64,000 nucleotides of DNA from Lepus europaeus (lineage: Eukaryota > Chordata > Mammalia > Lagomorpha > Leporidae): assembly GCF_033115175.1 (NCBI RefSeq), contig NC_084838.1:91415968-91479967 (forward strand), read 5' to 3'. The notes under the pieces are model-generated. The model saw only the letters and a list, made by a program, of their open reading frames with translations, was not told the DNA's origin and ran no database searches. Both the position numbers and the translations under genes were made by a program. This document shows, in pieces, positions 1 through 12,625 of this stretch (position 1 is its first letter; the number at the start of each line of letters is the position of its first letter).

Positions 1-2846
1 TCTCAGGGTCCCATGAACGGGCTCCAAGTCCTCCTCAGGCAACCTCCTCCAGGGAGCCCTCCAGATATTCCTCCCATCCCACTGCCTGTGTGGCCAGGTC
101 CTGGGCTGTGCTCTGTCCACTGGGCCATGTGGCCCACCGGTGGAGAACGGCATCCAGGCAGCCTGAATGTAGCATCCCCCAGCTGCAGTAATAAAATATC
201 ACATGTAGTACGTGCAGTACTAGAGGCCAGAGTGGGAGGTCAGCCTCTGGCAAGGACAGGGTGGAGGGCTCTGGGGAGAAGCCGTCCAGCCCCCTCTGGC
301 TTCCACACACCTGTGGCCCCTTCCTCCCCCGAATCTGACGAGCCATCCTCCCACCGTGACACTGGTCACCCAATACCCAGGACAATCTCCCACGTCAGAG
401 CCACAGCTCAATCCCACCTGTGGAGGCCCCTGAGTCATGCACAGGCTCTGGGAACAAGGACATGGGCACCTCCCCACCTCTGCGGGCCAGAGCTGTCTTG
501 TATTTTGAATGAAACAAGAAAACCTCCTGGCTGGCCTCCCTACCTCCTGGAGGCTGGACCTGCTCCCCCTCCCCCGACTGTCTCCTGCTATGGGTCACCT
601 GTCTGTGTCCATCCACAGTCCTGGCCACACCCCACTCCGGGCCAAGCCCCTCATCCACCAGGCCCCTTCAGGGTCCTGAGTTCAGAAAAGGACGTTCCAG
701 GCTCCCTCACCAGGGCTCCAAGCCCCACCACCCCAGCAGGGGCATCACAGCCCATAACCCGGGCTATGAGGGCCCGAGAGTCCCACACTCCAGCCAGTAT
801 CCAGCCAGCACAACCTGCCTGTGCCTCGGTGTCCCCACGCCCCCTCACAGGCCCCAGGAGGACAAGCAGAAGGAGGACGGCTGCTGTGCCAGCTGCACTG
901 ACCATTAATAATCACACCTTTCCATCCCGCTGATTCAGCCGCCATCAGGAAGCTGCCCCAGCCCCGCCCAGGCCACGGAGACAACAGCAGAGCCCTTTTG
1001 TTTAAAGGCCCTCAGCCATGCAAACACCCACCCCACCCTGAGCGCCAGGCCCCCCAGCAGTTCCTGCCCCTCCCCAGGAGAAAGCATCCCCACACCGGCC
1101 TGGCCACAGGTGGCAGCTCCGCGGGATGTCGTCTCAAAGGGAAGTGCCCCCAGGGCAGGCCCGTTCCCTGGCTAGCAGACCAAAGACAACACACACACAT
1201 ATACACACGCGTGCACACAGCGCCAGCAAAGACCTGCACGGAGAGCGATGTAGGCTCAGGCCACAGGAAGGGGACCTGTGATGCATCGTGGCAGCTGAGT
1301 GACATGGGGCCAGGCACTGAGCCCCCGTGTGTTGTCAGAGGCCCAGGGCACACTGCATCCCCCCTCACTCCAGGAGTGGGGGTCAGGGTTTGTCCCAGGT
1401 CTTGATTTGCAGGGCTAAATGCACAGTGACCTTCAGCCCTGGGCAGACCCTGCCCCTCATGCCCAGCCAGGTTTCCCCTCAACCCTGCCAGGTCCCCAGG
1501 GGCTTTGTTCTCTTCTGCAGTGAGTGGACACAAAGGCCTGCCTTAAGCCCCATCCATAAACTGCTCAGGGAAGCAGTCAGTAGGGCCAGAACGTTCCAAT
1601 GTCACCGTCTCGCTCCCTCCAGGGAACACAGCCTGCCTTTGTCTCTCTATCACTGCCGTCATCAAATATTTACAGGGGCTGCCGGGCCAGACGTGAGCCA
1701 CGCGGACTCTTCCCTGGACAGGGGAGGCGCAGGAGCAGGCAGGGCACACACAGTGCCACCGTCTCCCACCCTGGGTCAGGTCCCACCGAGGGTCTGCTTC
1801 CTGCTCGTCAGAACACGGTGCTTGGGGCCAGCAGCTAGGCAAGCCAGCGAGAAACTCCGGCCAGACTCCAGGGAGTTCTGTGGCAGGAAGGAAGCCGCGA
1901 GAGCTGGGAGCCAGCGCCCGTTCCCACGCTGCGCCTCCCAGGAGAGCACGCGGGCCAGCAGGGGCCTCGAGACGTGGAGGACCAGGAGGGCGGCCCGCCT
2001 TGGGACGGCTCAGCAGCCTGTCTGGAACAGTCCCGACCCAGCGGCAGCGCAGGCTCCGGAGTGGACAGGGATAAGCAGGCAGCACCCATACACGGACATC
2101 GCGGTCAGGACCAGGGATGCCGACAAGGGCATGGTCAAGGGCAGGCAGTACCCTGGGGGACCCAGGAAGCCAGAGATGCCGGCCCCCGCAGGGCGGGAGA
2201 CACCAGTTGCTGGGTGGGGAGGAGGGGTCTGGGTGAGGGGGGCCACGCCCATGCTGCCCCTCCTCCAGGGGCCCTCCCAGGAGAGCTGTCACTGCTGCGT
2301 ACCAATTTCCTTTACCTTCAGAAGGTATCCTGTGTCCTTTTCTATTTTAAAAACTGTTGCTCTGTATCTCCTTCCCCGGCTTTTACTTGGTGTTGCTGCT
2401 GGCGGAGTGTTTTCAGCGCTCCTGCCCTCTTCCCTCACCCAGTTTCCTTGTTCTTGCCCCGGGCCATGTTTATTCTCTTTCCTGCCTCCTTTCCAAACCC
2501 CTTTTTACACATAGCACCCCGCCTGGGTGCAGAGCCATCTCCAGCCGCCACACCTTGAGCCCACACAGGGCACGGCTCCTGCCAGCCAGGACCCACCCAG
2601 GGTCTTCACAAGGGCGCAGGCAGCCCTTAGCCAGCCCCGCCTGACTCCACTGGGGATCCAGGGGCCAGTTAGAAAGACCCAGCATCACTAGAGCCCCTGG
2701 ATGAGGCGTCCGTGCCCCCTGGTGGTCATGGTGGCTACTGATTCCGGAGGGAGCCCACACACCACCTCCATCCCCCCAAACATGACCCCGAATCCAGCGA
2801 AGGGCTGAGGGCCACAGGCAGAGTACCACACCCACCCCCACCCACC
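1..2846. other. WNK2 intron 1 segment without recognised features
   Basis: GC-rich unique-looking sequence. Apart from the CA repeat near 1.2 kb and a T-rich stretch at 2325-2510, nothing is recognised. Confidence 0.6.
1186..1220. repeat. (CA)n-type microsatellite
   Basis: ACAACACACACACATATACA followed by CACGCGTGCACACAG; alternating purine-pyrimidine. Confidence 0.85.
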
Positions 2847-2860
2847 AAATACAAGCACAG

Positions 2861-3171
2861 GGAGCTGGCGCTGTGGTACAGCAGGTTAAAGCCCTGGCCT
2901 GCAGCACCTGCATCCCACATGTGCATCAGTTTAAGTCCCGGCTGCTCCACTTCTGATCCAGCCCCCTGCTAATGCACCTGGGAAAGCAGCAGAGGATGGC
3001 CCAAGTCCTTGGGCCCCTGCACCCATGTGGGAGACCCAGAAGAAGCTCCTGGCTCTGGATAGGCTCAGCTCTGGCTGTTGCGGCCATTTAGGAAGCAGAA
3101 CCTCTCTCTCTCCCCATCTCTACTCTGCAACTCTGTCTTTCAAATAAATAAAAATAAATCTTAAAAAAAAA
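2861..3171 (+). mobile_element. C-SINE, full length, with target-site duplication
   Basis: Starts GGAGCTGGCGCTGTGGTACA and ends in an AAATAAA/A-rich tail. Near-perfect flanking duplications (AAATACAAGCACAG at 2847-2860; AAATACAAAGCACAG at 3172-3186) mark the insertion site. It lies antisense to WNK2 in intron 1. Confidence 0.92.
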
Positions 3172-3186
3172 AAATACAAAGCACAG

Positions 3187-4469
3187 TGCACTAGGGCTGC
3201 GCTGGACACGGATTCTGCATGGCCACAGAATGGTGCAGTGGGGGACGCCAACGCTCTTATCTCCCCACCTCAAACGCACCTGGCCCTTGGACTTCTTGAG
3301 ATAAAGGAGGCCCCACAGCAGAGACGGAGGAGGTGGCTCAGCCCGTATGGAGCTGGCGCCTTCAGCAGCTGCAGGTCACCCTCCCCCAGTAATAACCAGC
3401 GACTCTGCGGTCACATAGGCCAGCAGTGACACTGTGCAGAAAGACCTCAGGAGGACAGCCCCAGGCGGGGGTCACAGATACACAGACAACCCCTTCTGCT
3501 GCTCCGTGCTCCGACACTTCTTCCAGAACAGCCGCATTCATTCCCCGGCTCGAACCTCTTAATTAAAGGGAAGAAATTCTCAGGGACCTGTCGGGGCAGA
3601 TGCCAGCGGCCTCACAGCCAGCCAAGCCAGCAACATCACTTCCTGACCTGAAGCACAGGGTGGCTGCCCAGGGAACCGCTCCACTGCCGGGAGCACAAGC
3701 CTGGCACCGTGGGGGTCCGGCCGTCCAGCTGGGCCACAAGGGGAGGCCACAGGGTCCAGAGCCCGGGGGCTTCCTCAGCCTCAGGCTGGACCCTGGTGCC
3801 ATCCTAGCAGCAGGAGGTGGCCCCCAGACCCCCACACAGCTGCACCCACCTGCCATCTCAGAGCCACCCAGGGCCGGCCAGGTCCAGCCCAGAGGTTACA
3901 GGAGCCCAGCTGCAGGGGCTGATAGGGGCTGAGCCAGCTTCCGCCCACCCGAGGCCTGACTCACCCAAGCTGCTCAGCCTTCCCCAGGCCATGGGCAGCA
4001 GGGGTAGGGGTCCAGGTGATTCATCACCCCCACTCCCATCAGCACAGATGCCACTGTGCTTCTGACTTTGGGAAAATGCCCGGAGACAGAAGCCAAGGGA
4101 GAAGGGCATGGACCAAAGGGAGAACTGCAGTGTCCCAGCAGGGAGACTCTGGGCAGGTCCTCCTACATCAGCGTCCGGCGTCTGTCTCATTGCCTCCCCT
4201 GGATACGTCACCTCCAGCCTCAGCAGCCTCAGGAAACCCAGTGCCCAGAACCCCTGCTCCCGCGACGGAGCGGGCCAGGGCTAGCAGAGGGCAGTGACAA
4301 CCCAGACCTCCTGCTGCCCTTTCCTGGCTGAGCAGGCCCTGGTGAGGCCGCTACCTGAAGGTGCTCCCCCCCCCATTGGCATCCTGCCAGCCCCACGGGA
4401 CCTGGGCTGCGCAGGAGGCTCAGGGCACCGGGAGGGTCACAGCTCCCTGGGCAGACGGCAGGTCCTGGC
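3187..4469. other. WNK2 intron 1 gap, nothing recognised
   Basis: Unique-looking GC-rich sequence between two SINEs; no exon or repeat seen. Confidence 0.6.
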
Positions 4470-4485
4470 AGAAACAACCATTCAA

Positions 4486-4840
4486 GGCCGGCACCGCGGC
4501 TCACTAGGCTAATCCTCTGCCTTGCGGCGCTGGCACACCGGGTTCTAGTCCCGGTCGGGGCACCGATCCTGTCCCGGTTGCCCCTCTTCCAGGCCAGCTC
4601 TCTGCTGTGGCCCGGGAGTGCAGTGGAGGATGGCCCAAGTGCTTGGGCCCTGCACCCCACGGGAGACCAGGAGAAGCAGCACCTGGCTCCTGCCATCGGA
4701 TCAGCGCAGTGCGCCGGCCGCAGCGCGCCTACCGCGGCAGCCATTGGAGGGTGAACCAACGGCAAAAGGAAGACCTTTCTCTCTGTCTCTCACTGTCCAC
4801 TCTGCCTGTCAAAAATAAAAAAAATACAAAAATAAAAGAA
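4486..4840 (+). mobile_element. C-SINE of the GGCTCACTAGGCTAATCC subfamily, young, with TSD
   Basis: The head GGCCGGCACCGCGGCTCACT and the CGGGTTCTAGTCCCGGTCGG B-box region differ from the common type. The tail follows CTGTCCACTCTGCCTGTC. Duplications at 4470-4484 and 4841-4855 (AGAAACAACCATTCA / AGAAACAACCGTTCA) differ by one base, suggesting recent insertion. Confidence 0.93.
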
Positions 4841-4855
4841 AGAAACAACCGTTCA

Positions 4856-6823
4856 GCTGAAAACCCAGGCAGGAGCTGCTCTGGCTCAGGGGGCCAAGAC
4901 GCAGGAGGACGCCAGCAGCCCCTGGGGCACCTGCCCTGGCTGGAGAGACAAGACAACATCCTGTAGTTCCTGGTGTCTCAGCCTCCTCAGTAAGAGGGGA
5001 GGGGGGGATGGATCACAGCACCTCCCTCCCAGGGGGCTCCTATGTGTCTGGGGCACAGAGAACTATCAGCGACATCAGCAGAGTTAACTTCTAAGGCAAT
5101 AGCTCTGTGCGGGGACAGCCCAGCTCTGTCTGCGTCCCGCACCCACGATGTCCACGCCAGACCTGCACGCACAGCGTCCACACTGACACACACAGCTCCG
5201 CGCCGGAAGCGCACACGAGCTACACGTACAGCATCCGTGCCCCAGAACTGAAGAACAATAATAACAACAAAAGGTGGAGGCATTAACTCCAGTGGCCTAG
5301 ACAACCAGCCAGGATCAAATGGGGAAAAGGAGCCGGGCGGCCCCGGGCAGCCTGGTCGGCACGTAGGTCACATCAGTGCACCCGGGGGACCCTGAAGGAC
5401 GCTGCCTGCAGCTCTGTGGGGACGCGTCCTGGTTCCTGGTAGGAGACTCGCACCGGCACATTCAGGACCAATCACAAGTGGGTCAGAAATCACAGTGAGA
5501 AGGAATGTGGCCGAACACGAGCAACTGGTACCTGCTCGAAGTTTCTCACAAGAAAAAGTTGACGGGACAGGAAAACAACTCCATGTGCTGGCAGGGAGGA
5601 GACAGCGGTGACAGGGGCAGGGCAGGACACCCCTCAGGGCCCACAGGGCGGAGTGTGGGCGGCAGGCAGCATCAGACGCTGCTGGGCACGTGGGGCCAGG
5701 CAGGGCAGGCTCCTTCGCACGTGGCCCCCAGCCCAATCTGGAGGGAGGAGACAAGCAGCCCGGATGCAGCGCTAGCCCACCCGGCAGCCCCTCCCCTCCT
5801 CCCAGGTAGACCCCACAGCACCCAGCCCTCGCCAGATCCTAACCTGTCATGCCAACCACGCCTTTCCAGAGAGGTAAGCCCCAAAAGGATCATGGTTAAC
5901 AGCTGCCTTTATGAATTAAGATATGGACAGAGCCTTTGGAGAAAGAGGCCTTGTGGGTGCTAGGGTCCAGCTAACCACCTACTTCCTTCCTACCTTCAAA
6001 TGCAGCTGTGATGCTAATGCTCTGGCAGCCCCCTTGCAGCCATGAGGCACTAAGCCAGACTGGGAGCACAGCAGCCAATATGGCGAGGAAGGCTGAGAAG
6101 AGGGAAGTATTGTGTCCCCGTCCACACCGCAGGCTGCCTCTGGGGTCCTCTCCAGATGTCAGACTCTGGGCACGACCCAAGGTCAGCAAAGTTTCCTAGC
6201 CCATCTGAGAGCCAAGCACACCTGGAGCTGGGAGAGCAAGGTGGCTGGGGGTGGGGCGTGGACGCCAGAGGGAAGACAGATCTTCGAGGGCAGCTCCTGG
6301 CCTGAGACGGGTCAGGGAAGGGGCCGATTTTCAGAGCAACGAAGGCTGCCAACATCACCAGCACCAGAGGGGACAGGGAGGACCCCTGGCCCCTACTCCC
6401 ACCCTGCAGTGTTCGCAGGACGCCAAGAAGCACCAGCAGCAACCTCCCCGGACACGCCCTCCCCAGCGCCATGCCAGTCTGAGACACCTGTAAGATACGG
6501 AAGGCAGAGAGGACCCAATGTGCCCCTGGACAGCTTCCCAACACAGAGGGAATTTTACAGGCCCTGAGAATCCCACCACGGCGATGCCTGCTGGCCCAGC
6601 ACTCCCTAAAACCTACCCAGGGGCAGCCACTTCTCTGCAGACGCAAGGCAGAGGCCACGTCAGCCGCCACGATTTCACTGCACAGCCTTGAATGCGAGCT
6701 GAGCCTCCTGAGGACCAAGGAGCTCGCTCACACGTGGGTCGGAGCACCTGACAGTCCTCAAACCAGGAAATCCTGGCCAGGAAATCCTAGCACCATGCCC
6801 GGCGGTGGCCACCGAAGACTCGG
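4856..6823. other. WNK2 intron 1 gap, nothing recognised
   Basis: Unique-looking sequence up to the 34-bp minisatellite. Open frames lack any family resemblance. Confidence 0.6.
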
Positions 6824-6957
6824 GGCACCGGGTCTGTGCCCTCCTCTCTCCACCTGGGGCACCGGGTCTGTGCCCTCCTCTCTCCACCTGGGGTACCGGG
6901 TCTGTGCCCTCCTCTCTCCACCTGGGGCACCGGGTCTGTGCCCTCCTCTCTCACCTG
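6824..6957 (+). repeat. 34-bp minisatellite, about 4 copies
   Basis: Unit starts GGCACCGGGTCTGTGCCCTC and ends CACCTGG; copies begin at 6824, 6858, 6892 and 6926. They are near-identical (one C/T change in copy 3, a deletion in copy 4), indicating recent expansion or homogenisation. It lies in WNK2 intron 1. The 34-bp period shifts frame each copy, so it is not coding. Confidence 0.95.
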
Positions 6958-7234
6958 CTGCTTGTCTGCCCATGTGCGTGACACTGCTCATGTCCACCAC
7001 ATCCCTAATTTCTGGAGCTACACTGCACACTCCATCCTGGAGCGCCAGCCAGCCCTGGTGCTCAGGGAAGCAGGCACTCTGGGAGCCCACGACCCAGGGT
7101 CACCTCCCGTGGCTCTACCCCTGGGCATGGCAGTCAGTCTTTCTGAAAAGTCCCCAAGGAAAGATCATGAGTCAACAGCCTCCCCTTGCAAACCAAGTTT
7201 CAAAAGATGCTCCAGGAAAAAAAAAAAAGACAAA

Positions 7235-7527
7235 GGGCCAGTACAGTGAGATAAGGCACGGCCTGAAGAGCCAGTATCTTATATGGGCACTAGTTCGAGT
7301 CCCAGCTGCTCTACTTCTGATCCAGCTCCCTGCTAATTGCCTGGGAAAGCCGTGAAGGATGGTTCAATTGCTTAGGCTCCTGCACCCATGCAAGGAGGCT
7401 CCTGGCTCCTGACTTTGGTCTGGTTCAGCCCCAGGCATTACAGCCATCTGGGAAGTGAATCAGGAGACTTTTTTTCTCTAACTCCAACTTTCAAATAAAC
7501 AAACAAACTTAAAAAAAAAAAAAAAAA
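7235..7527 (+). mobile_element. C-SINE, moderately diverged
   Basis: GGGCCAGTACAGTGAGATAA head, TAGTTCGAGTCCCAGCTGCT B-box region, and a terminal A-run at about 7510-7527. It forms an inverted pair with the minus-strand copy only about 40 bases downstream. Confidence 0.88.
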
Positions 7528-7568
7528 GATTTTAAAAGCTGTGACCTCTTGTGATGGCAGCTGTACTT

Positions 7569-7888
7569 TTTTTTTTTTTTTAAGATTCATTTATTTATTT
7601 GAAAGGCAGAGTTAAAGAGAGGCAGAGGCAGAGAGAGACAGAGAGGTCCTCCATTCGCTGGTTCGCTCCCTAGATGGCTCCAATGGCTGGAGCTGCGCCG
7701 ATCTGAAGCCAGGAGCCTCTTCCAGGTCTCCCGTGCAGGTGCAGGGGCCCAAGGACTTGGGCCATCTTCTACTGCTTTCCCAGGCCATAGCAGAGAGCTG
7801 GACCAGAAGTAGACTCAAACCAGCACCCATATGGAATGCCAGCACTGCAGGTGGTGGCTTTACCCACTACGCCACAGCAACGGCCCCG
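7569..7888 (-). mobile_element. C-SINE, with TSD
   Basis: T-run and TTCATTTATTTATTTGAAAG start the reverse-complement tail; CGCCACAGCAACGGCCCC is the head. Flanking GGCAGCTGTACTTT (before) and GGCAGCTATGCTTT (after) form the target-site duplication. It is in the same transcriptional direction as WNK2. Confidence 0.9.
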
Positions 7889-7912
7889 GCAGCTATGCTT
7901 TTAAAAGGAAAG

Positions 7913-7936
7913 TAGTGTGTGTATGTGTGTGTGTGT
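7913..7936. repeat. (GT)n microsatellite
   Basis: GTAGTGTGTGTATGTGTGTG with further GTGT; short. Confidence 0.85.
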
Positions 7937-8383
7937 TCACTAATTAGAAGATAATACACAAAAACAGAACTAGTTGTATTCATTTGCATGGGGGGAGGTG
8001 TTTTTACAGACTTAAATGCAGCTGATGTACCCTTTTCTTAATTAGACAAATATTTTTTACAGAAGTTCTGGGTTAGCGAAGGACTGAGCAGACGGTACAG
8101 CCGTTCCCATACTCTCCTCATACACACACACACATCTTGCACTGGTGTCACTGATGAGCCAAATGCATACAGCATTACTAACCAACACCCACAGCTGACA
8201 GGAGGACTCACTCCTGGTACTGCGCCTTCTGTGAGCTTGGGCAGCTGTAGGATGACCCAGCTCCACCATCACGGTGTCCTGCAGGGCAGACTCAACGCCC
8301 TGAAAATCTGCCTCTTCCTGCTTCCTTCCCTCTTCCTGGACTGCTGGCAGCCACTGACTTCTCACTGAATCCATAGTTCTGGA

Positions 8384-9545
8384 GCCTTTTCAGATTGGCT
8401 TCTTCCACTTAGATGTGTATTCAAGCTTTTCCTCCACGTCTTTTCACGGCTCGAAAACTCATTTCTTTTTAGCTCCACTATCCCCTTATCTGCATGTACC
8501 ACGGCTTCTCTCTCCGTTCACTACTGAAGGATGTCCCAGTGGCTTCCAGGCTTCGGCAACCATCAGGGAAGCTGTTACAAACATGCATGTACAGGTTTCT
8601 GTGTGGAGACATACGTTGTCTACTTATTTGGGTAAACACCAAGCACTGCGATTGCTGGATCATTTGGTAAGAGCACTCTCAGCTTTACAAGAAACTGCCA
8701 AACTGTTTTCCAAAGTAGCTGCACCATTTCGCATCCCCACCAGCAGTGAGTGAAGAGTTCCTGCTGCTCCACACCCTCACCGGCACGTGGTGGCGTCAGT
8801 GGTGGCCATTCTGATGTCCCCTGGTGGTCCCCTCCGGCCCCAAGTCTGATAGTGTAACATAGCTCATACGTTCAACTTGTACTTCCACGATGTGCAGCAA
8901 ATAAGCTTATCTGCCATCTCCGTGTCGTCTTTGGTAGAGTCTGTTCACACCTTTGGCCCACTATGTACTGGCTGTTTCCTGATGGCCGAGTGTCACGAAT
9001 TCCTTGTGTAGTACACCCTGGCTAACAGCCCTCCATCAGATGTCTTTTGCAAATACTTCTTCCCAGCTGGGGGCTTGTCTTGCCATCCCAGCTGTTGCCG
9101 TTCGCAGAGCAGAAGTTTCTAATCTCCAAGCAGCCGGCTCCTCTTTATTACATGCACTATGCCCCTGGTTGTGACTAGAATGCCGTCGCCAACCCCAAGG
9201 CTGTCTGGAGCTCTCTTAGGTTATCTTCTGGGAGTTCCACAGGCTTTAATTTTGATCCATCTGACGTGAATTCTGAAGGGCAGAAGGTCTGTGTCTAGAT
9301 TTGGGACTTTCGGCGCGTGGATGTCCGGTTGCTTTGCTTCCTTTGTCGGAAAGACCATCTGTGCTCCTTGCAAATGACGTGGCTCCCTCGTCAGCTCTCA
9401 GCTGACTATTCGTGGGTGTACTTCCGGGCTCTCTATTCTGTCCCACTGATCTATTTGTCTGCTCTTCCATCAAGGCCATACTGTCTTAATCACCTTTATT
9501 TTCAAAAAATATTCATATGTATTTAATAAAAGCAAACTTAAATGA
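8384..9545 (-). mobile_element. degenerate LINE-1 fragment (L1M-type), antisense on + strand
   Basis: The plus strand reads as the reverse complement of mammalian LINE-1 3'-half sequence. Recognisable words include ACTGCCAAACTGTTTTCCAA, GCAGAGCAGAAGTTTCTAAT, GTCTGTGTCTAGATT and CTATTCTGTCCCACTGATCT. The reverse-transcriptase frame is full of stops, so it is a dead copy. About 1.1 kb survives with indels, inside WNK2 intron 1. Confidence 0.85.
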
Positions 9546-12500
9546 AAGATTGCAATGAGGTATTCCAGGAAACCCTTAGGATTCAACCCACTAGGGAATA
9601 GAATTGGATATGAAGACCCTTGGAGGTAGGAAAAGCTGTAACCATCGCAAGGCCCTCTGCACCCCGGTGACATTCTCTAAAACAGCCCCGGCCAGAGGCA
9701 GAGCCTAAGTCACTTTTCAAAAACCCCAGCCCACACCCTCCTCCTTATCGCAACCCAGAGATAAGGCTACAACATCCCAGGTGCTGGCAGGGCAGGAGAC
9801 AGGAACCAGCCTCCCTCGGCCACTTTGAACTTGTCTCTGCTTCTGACTGCCGCTGCTGACAAGTGTTGACTTTGCACAGGCTGACGAGGCCCTCTGTGCT
9901 TGGGAGGAACACGTTTCCCTCAATAGCGCTTGGGGCCCTGAGGGTCGGCTGGCACCATCCCCAGAGCACAAATGAGCGAAACCAAGGCTCGCAGAGGACA
10001 CTGGGAAATCGCAGCAGGCCTTCCTCCCCCAGGGTGTCTGTGTGCCAGGACCTCTGCTGGGGCTGCCCCGCCTGGCCACGAGACTTCCCAAGCCCCTTCC
10101 CCACTGTAACAGGTGGACGCCGACAGCCCACAGAGCAGACCCAGACAGGTGGCCCAAACCTCTGCTGTGCCAGGTCAAGTTCTCCTGGAGCCTGAGCCGT
10201 CACCTTGGTCATTTCCAGCTGCAGACTGAAGCCAGGTCCAAGCCACAGGCCCCTGGAGATGCCTATGGGCTCAGAAGGGCCGTGAGTACGCACAGGTCCA
10301 AGCTGTTCTGGAAGGTGAGTGGCGGGCTCAAGGCCAAGCCTGGGTCAGCTCTTCCCCTACGTCCACCTGGAGGTCAGCTAGCACATCCTCTGCTGTCACT
10401 TGGATTCCTACCTCATCTCTCCCCAAGTTCAGCCTGCACCAAAACCTGTGTCTCGACCTCCAAATGCACCCAGAATCCAACCCCACCTGCACACTGCCAC
10501 CTCTCACCTGGACACGGCAGTCTGCTCCTCACTCCCACCTCAGGGCCTTTGCTCCGTGGTCCCATCTCCCGGCACCTACAGGGCTGTCTTCCCCGGGGCC
10601 TTCTCCCAAAGACCCAGCTCTCCACCGGGGGCAGTGCCTCGCCCGCCGTTCTCACATCTCTCATCCACTCTGTCTCCCAGGATCACAGCCCATCCAGTTT
10701 GCTGTGGCACCTCCGGGCCTGGAACCCACACACACCTCCACCAACGCTCGCTGTCACACACCAGGTCTGCCCGACAACGCGGCTGTCACCTGGCCCAGGC
10801 TCTCACAGCCCAAATGACCCCTTCTGTCCTCTGTGGATATTTCTGGTGAAGACCCAGGCCTGCTGTACCTCTCCAGCCTGGACCCCATCCCAGCGCCCTG
10901 TCCCCCTCACCATGAGGTTTGTTGAAGGTCCCTAGCTGGCCGGCCTGGTGTCCTGGTGACCATTCCAGGTAACCGGAGCCTCAGTTTTAGCCTCTGGAAA
11001 TGAGCTGCAGCCTCATCAGCAGAGAGTGTGGTTGTATATGCTTAACGTCAAGAAAATCAAGAACACGGTGCTGAGCTGCTCCAGCCGCACCCCGCGCTCC
11101 ACAGGGCATGTGGGGACAGGACACAAAGACAGGCCATCATGCAGGCGTGTCCAGCTGCCCCTCGCAGGCCTCCCCACACTTCGGGTCAAACAAGCAGCAG
11201 GTGCCAATTTGCCTCCCACGTGTGGACATCCCTGGGTCCTCACCTGGGGTCAGAAGGCCCAGACAGAGGCCGAGTGGCACAGCGACCTGGCCCTCAGTCA
11301 GGCTCAGCCAGGCGCCCCTGAAGGCGCAGTGTTGGTCACAGGAGCCCTTTCTTCCAACGGGGAATGAGCTGTGGGTTCCCGAGCTGTCACGTGCCCCCTA
11401 CAGGGTGGCCGCAACGTGGGCTGCCAGTCCTCACTGCTGACCACACCACTAACCACACAGCCCTCCTGACATGGCTCAGGCACAGGAGGGCCCCGAGTGC
11501 TCGGACGTCACGTTTCTGGCACCTGGCAGGAGGGCGGGAGAGCCGTCCCCATGGGCCTTTCGGCAGTGATTGCCAACCTTCTTGCCAACCCAACCAACAC
11601 ATGGTCAGCGTAGCACTTAAAACCTCTGCTGGGAATACGAACCACCATCCTAACTCGGTGCTCCCCAGAAAACCAAGCACTTGGGAGGTGAAGAAAAGTG
11701 GGCCAGGCCTTCTCTGAGTGTCTGCCCTGCAGGAGAGCACCACGGCCTCCTCGGCTGGAACCACGCCCCTGTCCCCTTCTCTGCCTCTCATCCCATGTCA
11801 GGAGGGTCGCGGCTGGGAGGTAGCCGGCCATGCAGGCTGTCAAGCTGCGTGGGGCCGCCCCAGACACAGGAGAGGCGGCAGGCCAGGGCAGCAAGGCTAT
11901 CCACCGAGCAAGCTGACAGCACCCAGGATGCACCTCTGGAGTCCCTGTTCATCCCCTCACAGGTCCAGGCAGAGAGGGGACGCCGAGATGGAGAGTGGCC
12001 GTGGACAAGTCAGGAACACACAACTCCTCAAATCCAGCCACTGCTGCCCACAGGAGCCCTGCCCCTGCCAGGCAGCTCAAAGCAGCAGCAAAACCCACCT
12101 GGCGCCCAGGCTACCTGGGGACCTGCATCCCTGTGGCCCTGGTCACCAGGTCTGGGACTAACAGCAGCAGCTCCTCTCACCCATCCCCGTCCTCCTCAGG
12201 ACTCCCACCGCCCCTGAAATGCCCAACAAGGGCCAAGCGTCGAGGCCCGAGCGTCTCCTCTAGGTAGACGGACCCCATGCTGGACGCGGGGCCCCAGGTG
12301 CCGGGCACCAGCTTGGAACAAGGACACCCAGCCTGCCCAGCAGTTCCCAGTGGACTTTTGTAGGAGGCAGCAGCCAAAGGGCCTGGGGCTCCATGCCCAC
12401 TAACAGCAGGGGGACCTGGACAGGGATAGGCTGGGATTGATGTGGGAATCAAAGCCAAGGCTCCTGCCAGGCCAGGCTAGGAAAGGCCCAGCGACCACTC

Positions 12501-12625
12501 CAGCCTCCTGGAAACGGCCCAGGGCCTGAACTGGCTGCATTTCTCAACGTGAACTGCATAAGACATCGTCAATCCAGCAACCCAAGAGCAAAGAAGAGGG
12601 AGGAGCTTGCCAAAGTTTAGCCCCA
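9546..12625. other. WNK2 intron 1 gap, nothing recognised
   Basis: Three kilobases without C-SINEs. The longest frame (10042-10935, plus) is a Pro/Ser/His-rich low-complexity translation typical of GC-rich non-coding DNA. Confidence 0.6.

Noticed and set aside
1327..2514. A 395-codon open frame (plus) in WNK2 intron 1
   Set aside because: Its translation is Pro/Ser/Arg-rich without any recognisable domain, it overlaps open frames in the other directions, and it fits the low stop-codon density of GC-rich intron DNA.
6824..6957. Resemblance to a CRISPR-type repeat array
   Set aside because: Repeats are directly adjacent without spacers and the genome is mammalian; it is a minisatellite. The same holds for 23412-23575.
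10042..10935. A 297-codon open frame (plus)
   Set aside because: Low-complexity Pro/Ser/His-rich translation with no family resemblance; lies in WNK2 intron 1.
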